A stretch of DNA of 64,000 bases from the NCBI GenBank assembly GCA_022885665.1, contig JAGQDJ010000031.1:558001-622000 (forward strand). The letters are read 5' to 3'. A model generated the notes under the pieces. That model was not told the origin of the DNA. It saw nothing but the letters and a program-made list of their open reading frames with translations, and did not search any database. The translations under genes were made by a program, and so were the position numbers. Shown here one piece after another: positions 12,900 to 23,566 of this stretch; the first letter of the stretch is position 1, and every line of letters begins with the position of its first letter. This DNA comes from Triops longicaudatus. Taxonomy: Eukaryota > Arthropoda > Branchiopoda > Notostraca > Triopsidae.

Positions 12900-15800
12900 A
12901 TGCTGATTTATGTACTTTAGAAATTTTTCGCCCGTCTTATCCTTACTGAAAAGAAATACGAAAGATTGTGTGGTAAGGATTAGCGTTACGTTTCCAACGA
13001 AGCAGAAATAAGATGTGCCCTTCGTTTAAAAGGAAAAACGAGATTGTGCGGAAGGAAAACCCATCAAGTTTGCAACTGTTTTTGCCGACATTTCGTCGGA
13101 AAAGCATTTAGATAGAGACTTGTAATACCACCACAGCCTATGTCAAATTCTTGGCAGTTTTACTTTTCATTTCGATTTCTCTTAACCCCAGATAAGAAAA
13201 ACAGTATAGTTTCCAGGAAACGCTTTTAAGCCAGTTCAAGTAGTTCAAGATCTAACGTCATGCGGTTTCCCGTCAAACTCTTTGCTGTTCGTCCTAATAT
13301 AATACAGACAAAATCCATCTTCTTTTATCCATTATCAAACTCATAACACTGCAATTTGTGCGCAGAATAGAGTGATTTCCCTTTGATTGTGCAAATAATA
13401 GGTAATAAGTCACGTTTGAAACCCATCATATCAAGGGTTTTATTCGAACAGGCAAATTTGCCCATAATATGTCTGCATACACATAGGTCACTGTAGCTTT
13501 TATCGTTATTCTGATTATTCGTTTAAGTAAATCTGATTATCCAAATTTAACAGTAAATCCGTATGCGCACAAGGTGGGCGCTGCAAAGTGCCTGGGTAAA
13601 GCTACCAAAGATTCATGCGGTGTGAACAAGGTTGAAGTTAACCACGTGCTTGGAAAACAAAATAACCTGACAGCCACACGCAAATTAGATTGCAGTAATG
13701 GCTTATTATTGTAATATATGTATGAAACAAGACAGATTTTACGGACAATAATACTACGGTAGACAATGAGCGTAGTAGGTTATAAAATGGGTTTCAAAAC
13801 AGAAAATAATCCCAAAGTAGAGATGAAAGTGACAAAACAGCACTACCACGTTACATGTGAAAAATGTGACTTATCGATACAAAGCATGACAGGAACTTTA
13901 GCAGCTTCACTTGCAGACACCATTAGCAGCAAAAACACAACGAACCGGGTAAAGTAACGCAAAAAATATGTACGCAAGATGAAAAAAGATGGCGCTGGAA
14001 GCCAACAAATCAAAAAGTTGCTGTTCACTATGGACACTCTAGGGTCACTCGAAGCGTCTTTGAAAATATTGTGTGAAATTCAGTTAATTTTAAAAGTGCT
14101 TTGTATGAACCAGCCCTGTTATCCATCGACATGCTAGAAAACAACTTAATAGAGACGTTAATCGGAGCCTTTAGACTCAGTCGAAGGGATAAAAGAAAAG
14201 AACGACGGGCTTCCATTGTTTATGAAAATTCAGCAAACCAAAGCTTCGTTTTCGGAAATCACAGGTAAGCTATTTGTTTTTCTTTTTGAACAAGTTAAGT
14301 TCTGTATCTTAGCTGGAAACCCACCTCGAAAAGTAGCTCGAAACCACCAAAAAACGAAGATCCACTGTATTATACTTGAAATGGTGCCGTAAGGACTGGA
14401 ACAGTAACAGGAAAGCGGGCTCTCGCTAATGTTATTCCCTTGCAAAATAATGGTACCCAAGGCTACTGTCATGGAACACCCTTTACTTGGTAACCTTAAA
14501 TCTAATACTAAGAAACAAATACAGTAAAAAGCGAAAAGGAGTAGAAATAAGAAGACGGCAGCCAAAGGGTGGAAAAGAATGTTTAGAAAAGGGGATCCAA
14601 AAGTCAGAGTCTCAATAGTAACCTAATTGAATCCGGGTTGGCTGCGACGGAGGGATCCAGCCAAGCTCGTAAACACGACGATTTCGTAGATCCCAACGCA
14701 AAAAGACTTGTGAAGCTCCTTCTTCCTTTCTTTCTGTTACTTCAAGCCGAACACGAAAGCGCGCTTTCTTTTTATCCCAAGAAAACTCGTCACGATGGAA
14801 AAAGAAATTAGTTATGACGCATAGCAGAAAAATCTGATAATTTTCTTCCGGGCCAGTGAAAAGTAGGGACCGAAGTTCATGGGAGGTCTTTAAAGAGAAT
14901 CCAGATTTTCTAGGGTTTTTCGCTCCACGCAATTAACTTGCAGGCAGCCCTAGTTCGGGTCCTTCGTTACTACTACCTAGCGGAAGAATGGGTATAATTT
15001 CTTTGCCTTAAAAGTAAATGAAGTAGTTTACTAGTGTACCATTCGCCGAGTTTAGCGTGAACATACGAGGTACGTTTGAACATTTTATGAGAAACGGTCG
15101 GCCATCTACTGCTCCTCATTTACTCAACGCAGCAAAGTAGGGTCGCCGTATTTGCCGATTGATAGGCCTCCTTACGAGAGCAAATGAAGTTTTTGTTTAG
15201 ACGCATATCGTGGAAACAAGAGGTTGAATATAAGTTGCACTTTTGTCACGCTCCGTTTTTTTTTACTGGAAAGTTAGTGTAAAGACTAGACATTATGTCA
15301 CGTGAATTAAAAAAATCACAGCCTCTAGTCTCCAGGCTAGTAGTGTGTTTCAAGTTACTCAGGGATTTCCGATCCTTTTCCCATGTTATAGCATACGGTT
15401 TTTGGGAAGGAAGCGTGGCGGGGAGCGCGCCGGGTTTCGGGGGATGGGAATTAGCGGTAAAAAAAGGGCATGAAAGTTGAACTCAAAAACCCATCCGACC
15501 TTAAAGTTGAACGAACTGTGGACAGACAAGATTACAGAAGTAGTAGAGATTTGTAGCGGGTGCAAGCAAGAGCAAGTGTGAAAAGGAATATAAGTTTTAA
15601 TGCTTAATTTCCTCTTTTTCTGCCGTTCATGTCTTATATATTTTATCCTAAAATGACTGAAGTCATTTTGTCCAAACAAAATGGAGAGGCATGAAACAAA
15701 ATGGACAACTGATCTGGGCTCACGACGTCGAAAAAGAAACTTTCTACATTTCTATCATGCAATTTCTTGTTCTCGGTCGAAGGTTTTCTAGCGCAAGCAA

Positions 15801-16377
15801 CGTTGAACACCAGCTTTGAAAGTACCATTCTCGCGGAACCGGTCAGGGACATTGAAAGTGAAAGACTATCGTATTCTAGAATAAAATACAGAGCCATCAC
15901 TTTTTTCTTTAAGAAAAAAAATTAAACGAAATACACAATGAAAACTGGAGTTCTGCTGTCCTTGAAATTTGCTGTATTTCGCCATTTCTATTATTCGTTC
16001 CCAGAAAATAAGAGGGTGGTCGCTCGATACAATGGATATCGCGGGGATCGGAAGTGTAACAGTTTTTTGTTTATTGTCTCTATTGTTTGCACTAAAACCG
16101 AGTTAGGAATCCAAGAGCTGAAAACGTCGAGTGATCTAAGAGCAAATTAAGACTTAATGTCGCAAAATGTATCTTTAGCCGTAAATGTTCGAAGGCTTTC
16201 CTCGGATACTCCAAATATTGTGACTTGGATTGGATCCAGTACTCAAATTCATGCTAAAGGCTATAAAACGTCGAACCCCTTGCACAATACTTTTCGGATG
16301 GGACAAAAATTTTCCCAGTACGACACGTATCATTCATTCCACTTTCCTCGGAGTCGCATGTTCCCTTTTTTCTAAAG

Positions 16378-16487
16378 ATTACTTCAAAAGTTCTGAAGAA
16401 AGGACTCGGAGATGCCGTAAGGGTATCAAAGAACTCTTCGAACAACTTCTAAAAGTCTTCGAGGAAAAGTTTGAAAACCTTAGCAAG
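16378..16487 (+). CDS. Exon-like coiled-coil segment
   Basis: Preceded by a strong acceptor (CCCTTTTTTCTAAAG) and followed by AAG|GTATTT. The open frame (phase 1 in, phase 0 out) encodes YFKSSEERTRRCRKGIKELF then EQLLKVFEEKFENLSK, with leucine or phenylalanine at heptad-like spacing. I do not recognise it and found no partner exon. It may belong to the same + strand transcript as 216-630, or be chance. Confidence 0.22.
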
Positions 16488-19459
16488 GTATTTTTTCGAC
16501 TGGTAAATTCTTAACTTTACTCATTAAGCCACAAAGTGCAGTTTTGCTGTAACCAACCTAACAATCTAATTAATAATCCAAACCCAGAGGCCTTTGTTTC
16601 TACTTAAGAGCAAAGGCAATCGGCAATTTACCCCAGACACCGGAAATCTCGCCCTTTCGTAAAAACCCACCCTCCCTTTTAACCATAGCATTTCTGTTCT
16701 TTGCAGTAATGAAATCCCATGTTCAATCGAATAGTTCTCTGTCCTCCGTTTCTCTCTTTCGAGGAACCGTGGTCAAGTACGTTTATCTATTGTATCTAAA
16801 GTTCGCGGTGGCAGAAACACCACCCCTTGACCGAAAAAATGCACGAAAAAAAGACTCAAGTACTGCCGATCCTCGCCTGCTGTCGATACGTAATGTCCAA
16901 AATTCAAGGTTTAGCTACTACGAAAACTTACAATTTACTCTAATTTTAGGTAAACTGAATTTTATTTTTCTTGAATAATGGCAATTGCGATAAGTGTACA
17001 TTAATTTTCTAGTCACCCTTTGTTTAATATTACGAAAGTAGCAGTAGTTGCACAGTTTCTCCCATCGGGTTGCAACGTTTCAATAAAAAAGTAATTCAAA
17101 TCAATAAGTGCATCCTCTGTTCGAACCTTGAAATGCCCCCTTGGTATCTTGGAAACCTGGCGTGATACCTTATTTTGCACTTAAACTCGGTAATGAAAAC
17201 TAGGTGAGATTGTGGTCATATTATTCAAAACTTCAGGATCCCGGTACTTCATGGTAAGAGCAGGGTAAGTAAGAGTAAATCTGAGTAAACTTACAATGGG
17301 TTATATGGAACGGACCCCGATCGTATGTCGAGTCTTACTTGTAATCATATGTCACAGAGAAGTGGGGCCCACGCTAGGCCAAAAGTATTTCCATAACAAA
17401 GAGAGAGCTTTTACTACCTTGCAAGTTACAACTTCTCCAGAAAGCGAAAACAGAGGAGCATATACAAGAGAATAGGCTTTCTCCCCTTGCAAGGGGCGAA
17501 CCTGTGCTGTACAGTTACTTCGTGTACCAGCTACAGACCACTTGGTACTAGCGCATAATATGATTTCCCATAGGAACAGAGACGTCTTTCACTCCCGTTT
17601 TCCAGTCAAAAGGCGGAATTAACTCTAAAAGGAGCGAAAAGTGGATTTTTTTTTAAAGGGCTTTTGTTCTTTTGTTTCCCGAATTCAGTTTTTGGCATAC
17701 GAATAGACCAGAAACGGAATGGACTGACCACCGCGTAAAATTCCCAGAGCTGTATTGTACTCAACAGTAAGGATAGAAAACATGGGACCGTCTGGTCCGT
17801 TGGCCGGTACTCGTCAGGACGCTAATGAACGCTCCCTGAGGAAAGAGTGTTAAGAGCGTAGGGTACTATCTACATCTCTTCAGAGAGTCGGAAAAGGAAG
17901 CGAACAAAAGCCGACTATTGCATAGGCGCGGAGCGTCTGGTTATTTTTAATACCTTTTCTCCTCCTTGCTTTCGTCCGTCTTTTTCCCCAGAAAAACAAA
18001 ACAAAACCCATATTTGTCTTCGCTTCGAAAAAACATGTAGGCAATTAATAATTTTCTATCTTTTTGAAAAACTCATTGAATTTTTTTTTCTTTCTATTGT
18101 TCTGCGTATCTTGACCTTGTATTTTTCTCTTACTTTTATTTGATCCAGATTTATTTTGCTTTATTTAGGTGAATACATTGACTCAGGTCGAGAATTTTCA
18201 GAATGTGCTGTCATTTGAATGTTACAAAAACTTTATTAGGTATAAGATATTCCTTGTCCATTTGATCTTTAAAAAGTCAAGCGTTATTTTGGTACTTCTG
18301 TATATATTATAAGGATTTATGAAAAAACACGATTAGTTTTATAAGAAAGAAAAATAAGGTAAATTTCCTCACAGGCTGGCATTCGATTTACAGTATTTCC
18401 ATGTGCGTGTTTTGGATCCTAGTGCCTTTAACGTGTAAATATGTTCAAATGTAACTTACCGTATCCTAAAAGTCCACGGCGTATTGTAGAGAAATACGTT
18501 CATTTCTAGTAATATTCAATGCTTCGCTGGAACAATCAGTTCAAACGTCTATGTGAAAGTATTTTTTTAGTATTGGGGACAGAAGCGGTAAATAGACGAG
18601 TAGAGGGCCAACTTACTTGACCTGACCTCAGTCGACGCAATCAGTTCGCTATCCTTTTGACCTTAGTCGTTTTCTAGTTTCGTCCTTGGTCGTCTGCTTT
18701 CGCTGCAACTTTATCCGTTGTCTAAGAAATGTCGACACCGTCCTTTCGGGCGAACTTTGGTCAGTCAAGGAGTCGTGCAAAAACTTTAATCTAAGCCAGC
18801 CTTCTTAAATTTGTCTCTCGAACTATATTCGTCTAGTACCTACCTGCTTCGCTGATTTTTGCGTTAATGTTGAAAGGGACCAAAAATTACAGTGTGCCAA
18901 CTTTGAACACTAAATATTCAGGTCAGAAAAAAAGGCAATCTTTTCACTTTGTTCTTTTGTGTGAGCCACTCGGGCCACAAACCTGTTCTGGAACATCAAC
19001 GGTCTGCAAACACTCCGCAAACCAAATAACACTTGCACTTGGTGGGTATTGCGAAATCTCGTGGAACAGTTGCTGAACAAAATAGCCAGACTTTTTTTCA
19101 TTGAAGTACAGAACACAGAAAGCCTCTCCTGCAAGTGACGGTATTTTTGCATAAATTCTGTTCATGGAATTGCTACGAGCACGTGCCGAGTTACAAATGG
19201 TGCTTGGAAGGGAAACAGAGTGCGAAAAAATTCAGTTAATTCGAGTTGCCTTTTCTTCACTTAATTATTATTGAAACCCAAGAGTTTACAGAGCCTTAGT
19301 AGCAGCGAAGACGTGCGGCATGGATCGGCGCAGAAACTTATTAAATGTGTAGAAGTTTCGAACTTATGGAAAATCTTTGAAGTTAAAAGTCCGCTAATTA
19401 CGTAATTGCAGCTTCGTACCAAAACACTACGACGAAGCCATATTCTTAATTTCTTCTAG
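16488..19459. other. Intergenic DNA, nothing supported
   Basis: No recognisable gene. 18600-18800 is less AT-rich than its surroundings and is open for about 59 codons on the + strand (no ATG). Confidence 0.6.
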
Positions 19460-19598
19460 TACTTATCATTTTCACATTGATCCTTCTCCAACCCTGAAAT
19501 GTCATGATTTTGTTACTGGTGAGCTTGGAAAGCGTCCGACGTTCTATGAGGCTAAATTTATTGAATACGTTAGAGTGGGAATCGAAAATGGTTCTTAG
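19460..19598 (+). CDS. Exon-like open stretch
   Basis: An excellent acceptor (TTAATTTCTTCTAG) opens a frame reading TYHFHIDPSPTLKCHDF, VTGELGKRPTFYEAKFIEYV, RVGIENGS, then TAG at 19596-19598. A good internal donor, ACTG|GTGAGC at 19518/19519, would instead give a 59-bp exon. The protein is not recognised. It could be a terminal or internal exon of an unrecognised + strand gene, or a decayed coding sequence. Confidence 0.22.
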
Positions 19599-21729
19599 CT
19601 GCGAAGAACTGGCGAACCATCACCAGCACTGTCATGAAGGGTTGGCGCGCTTGGATAATCACAAGTTCCACGTTTTTAGGAATTCGAAGGGTAGTAGTGC
19701 AGTTCCAATAGATCCTAACGAGGCTTGTAAGCTTTCGAGACATTTCTATTACTTCTTGAAGATAAAATATAAAACAAGAAAATCCTTGCCACTATTTAAC
19801 GTGAAAACATTTGCTTCATCTTCAACGTAAGTGAAGTGGGAAGAAAACAAGATTTCTACTAAACAACCCTTCTGCTTACATAAAAGGCTTGGAAGAAGCA
19901 CCCAAACACTGAAAGCACGTACCCAGAAGATCAGGTTACGGACCTTTCGCAGTCAGTTCTCACAGGAATGTCACCTGCCAATTCCATAAGAAGAAATTAT
20001 ATACGGCCAGACTCGAAGTTCGACTGTTCAGTTAGCTAATGTAATATTAACTACTCATACGTTTATTAGCTCCACAAAGTGGCGAAGATGTTCTTGGTAT
20101 GATCACGTACACCTCTCATTTCAGCTCTTTGCTCCAGCACTGAAGGCAGAAATTTTAAATTAAAGCTATGAGTCTTTTTTTGTGGTAAGGAAATTTCAGG
20201 AGGAGGATGATAAGTCTAAGCCCTACCCAGTGCCCTGGCTGTCGTTTTCTTTGAAGTTAGAAGCTCGCACTAAGGGTTCTAATCGATGCAGAGCAGATGC
20301 TTCAACCCTATTTAGCTTGTATTGACATAAAACCTCATTGAGGCCTGGAGGATCCTTCCGCTTCGGGGCTGATAAATTAAGGGCCTACTCCTACGATATG
20401 CAGATGCTCATTAATCGTCGCAAATTAACCTACCTTGTCGCGACCATTTTCCTCCTCCCTGCCTTTGTTATTTCTTTATTCCTCTTCTTTTCAACTCCAG
20501 AAGGCCAGTAACGAAACATACAACCACTTATTAAAAAAAGGAGCTCAAAAATTATTTTCAGTGGCAAGGAACCTCTTGCCCCTCCCTCGAAATTCTTCGA
20601 GGGTTTCCTAAGCGCAGATTTCTCCTGTTAATATAAGTCATGGAAATAGGTTGCTTAGTTCTCCCTCTCCGTTGTTTTCGTTTAGCGTTTTCTATATTTC
20701 TCTCCGACTGTTCTTCAAATAAACGCCCCAAACACAGTTTTGCTTCATTATCAGCACTGCACTTTAATACTCTGCGACCACGCATAGTCAACGAATCTTA
20801 CATCAAGTTAAAAACGTAGTAGTCTCTGATATTTCAGGTACGAGCGAACCTGGCTTTTTGATAGCACAAAATAAATAAACCCCCACAGAAAAGCTAGCTT
20901 TTATATCTTCGTTTGGCTGCACAAGAAAATTAAGGGAATCAAAAGCATAGAAATGTCTCAACCAGAAGGAAAATAGGAGTAGGCCTCACTACGCTTTAGT
21001 ATATCACAATAACTCGATTGTTTAATTTAAATAAATACCTGAAAGTGGAAGTTTACTGCAATAGAAATCGATTGTTCGATATTGTGAAAGAGTATTTGGA
21101 TGTAGTTACGGAGTATTCCTTTCATAAGTGATTCATTTTTCTGGACACTTCCCCCCGTGTTTCCCCTTTCTTTGTAACATTTATTAATCAATGACTAGTA
21201 CGAGAAAGTTTCAGATGCGTCTTGCAAGCAATCAAAACCGTTTTTGGGAAAGGGCCATATTTTTTTCTTAAGTGCTTATATGGTATGCTGTTGTACCAAG
21301 GTCATTCGTGTTGGTGCTTATATTCTAGGCCGGTAAGCAGAGCCGTGAAGAATGGGAAAACTGCGGCAGTTGAGTTATAGTCGGTTTCGGTGTTGTTGTC
21401 GACAGACGCGAGAAAATTGGAGATGAAGGAGTGTGTAGGGTGGGCGATTACTGGCAAGCTGAGCTTTCTCAGTGGTTACTTTTTCTCTCGGTTTAAGTTT
21501 CATTTTTCTTTCACCGGACCATCTCTAGCTTTTGCATATTGAATGACCTTCGCCAGTGGAAGGAAATTAGCCATTAATCCTCCCCTCCTTCACCAGAAGC
21601 TTTTAATAGCGGAACTTGTCGAGGATTTCTGGTTATTTAGCTTTCCACCACTCTTCTTCCGTCATTCCAATTTTATCTTTTCGGGGATGACAATAAAGTA
21701 GGAAAAAAACCCGGGAAACTGGGGTTCAG
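19599..21729. other. Intergenic DNA between left region and neuroligin A 3' end
   Basis: No supported gene or RNA on either strand. Confidence 0.65.
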
Positions 21730-21845
21730 TTTAATTACTGTAAATGCACGGACCAGTAATATAAGAGAATGTTTTTTGTTCCTTTAATTATTAAGACGCT
21801 ATCAATACAATTATGTACCAAAAACAGAACAGATAAGAAGATACA

Positions 21846-21851
21846 TTTATT
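21846..21851 (-). terminator. AATAAA polyadenylation signal of neuroligin A
   Basis: AATAAA on the minus strand, 12 bases past the stop codon, which would give a very short 3' UTR. Alternative ATTAAA hexamers lie at 21783-21788 and 21730-21735 and may be the ones used. Confidence 0.4.
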
Positions 21852-21863
21852 TAAAAGTTGCAT

Positions 21864-23566
21864 TTAGTGAGCATTTCCGTTAGGGTCTAGGTTCGTACTC
21901 GTATGAACGGTATCGGTAATGTCTGGCTGATCCATGGACTGGGATATGAAAGCTTGGCTGTACTGGGCGTACCAAGATTTCGTATGTTGACTACGAGGCC
22001 TTGTTGCTGTGACGGACTGGGACTCGGGAGCGCGAGTACCTGAGGCACCGTGTTTTCTTAAAGGAGTACCAGAAGTCACGGGTTTAGGAATTTGCTCGGT
22101 AGGCAATGCTTTGTGCCGTTGTCCAGGTCTGACTACTAGCTCTGGCTCGGGAATACTGACTAGATTGTCATGGCTGGGTTTATGGCTAGCCAGATCTCGG
22201 GGTGGAGGTTCCAGTACCGCTTGGGTCGTGGTACTTGGATTACGCGGCGGGGGTGCTGGTTTAGGTCGGGTGAGTCCGTAAGGATCTTCATCTTTAGGTA
22301 ATTCGTTCGGTACATTGCTCCTGAGCGCTTTTTTCACGGGTACTGCGTACAAGGGGTCCAATTGCTGTTCCAGTGGCAGATCCGGTAGTACTTTTGGTAA
22401 ATTGAGGCGTTTGATAGTTGTCATGGCATCGTGGGTTGTGGCGTCTTCCGGAGACGTTTTAGTTATCAACGCCGTGGGTACGTTCAGCTCGGTGGGTACA
22501 GCCGGAAGAGATAAAAGTGGGTCGTCACCGTCTCCCACTGCCACGTCACGTTTCGTAACGGAGCGCGAACGGTGTAAACTTTGTTGACGAGCTTTGTTGG
22601 GATGGTGGGTTCGTCGTTTTACAGTAGGAGACCCGCCGCCGGTGACGGTAGTGGCACTCGGCGCGGTGGTAGTACTTTGGTTTTCGAGAGGTAGTTTGGA
22701 TTCCTTGGGATAAAGTTTCTGGGCTTCCGCGAACGTCGTCGTCTTGACGGATTGCGGCGTTCCGATTGGAATGTCACGTTTAGGCTGATCCAGAGAACAC
22801 TGATTGGCCAGTAAAGGTTCTAACGTCTCCCGGTCTGATAACTGAATATCCTGAGTCGCCCGGGTCGCTGGTATGGTCTGTCCTGTATTAGAAGATTTCT
22901 TAAAGCGACTTGGGGAGTATTGAGAAGTGCTGACTTCGTGGTTGATCCATTCACGGACTTTAGTATGGGGATCCATGGTGCTGGTACTCATCTGGTGAGG
23001 CAAGTTCCGAACGGGAGCGGTTATCGAACCAGCTCCTAAGGCCCCCTGTTGGCTATTGCTGGTACTGTTAGCCGTTTTCAGCGGCCTGTCTCGTTCAGCG
23101 GGACGTAGTGTGTACTGTTTGACGAGCAAGCGCTCTTTTAATCGCACTCGGTCACGTTGATAAAATACCCCGGCACACGCACACAAGTTGAGTACCAGGA
23201 AACAAATGCCAATCACGATCACAATACTTAAAGCGACCGACCCTTCATGGAAACCACTTCCGCCAGTACCAGTACTGTTGTTGAGCTTTGATTCGCTATC
23301 GAATGAAGTCCTCATGGTTGGATTTTGCGTTTCATGTGGCTCCGGTGCGCTTTCCGTCTCAGCAGGATTGGTAATGGAAGGTGGAAAGGGTCTAGGTACC
23401 GGCATGACAGGTCTAAAACCCGCATTTCCTTCTCCGAAACCATTCAGCTCGTCGTCTTCTACCAAAGTCCGATCGCCGCCTGGCGTCCGTAGCAAATCCG
23501 GAACCAACTTGGACCATAATGCCATCTTGTCCGCTCGGTAGTGGTCCTTGACCTTAGGTCGGAGTT
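21864..23566 (-). CDS. Nlg: Neuroligin A last coding exon (TM and long cytoplasmic tail)
   Basis: Residues 572-1138. It begins LRPKVKDHYRADKMALW, the conserved end of the extracellular domain, followed by a Pro/Ser/Thr-rich linker. The TM is about 681-706 (a Val/Ile/Leu run including VIVIGICFLVLNLCACAGVF), then basic YQRDRVRLKER. The tail is about 430 residues, polar and Pro/Thr-rich. It includes an RPKPAPPPR stretch (PxxPxR, 1008-1013) and YAVP (978-981). It ends ...NGNAH with no PDZ ligand. The TAA stop is at 21864-21866. Several ORFs on the + strand across this exon are antisense shadows. Confidence 0.9.

Larger units (their letters stand above)
631..16377. other. Intergenic or intronic DNA, no supported gene
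   Basis: AT-rich with scattered short frames. Noted: a (GA) tract at 2775-2791; a coding-looking frame at 3632-3859 preceded by an acceptor-like CAAGTTGTAG; T-rich DNA at 12858-12899; a frame at 13766-14139 broken by one TAA. The longest open frame, 10422-10787 (121 codons), has no recognisable content and is about the length expected by chance. Confidence 0.6.

Noticed and set aside
14612..14932. 106-codon minus-strand ORF
   Set aside because: Looks mildly coding-like, but has no family resemblance and no good splice sites.
22009..23541. Three + strand ORFs (22009-22281, 22315-22587, 23188-23541)
   Set aside because: Antisense shadows of the last exon of neuroligin A, whose minus-strand frame has a clear TM segment and family sequence.
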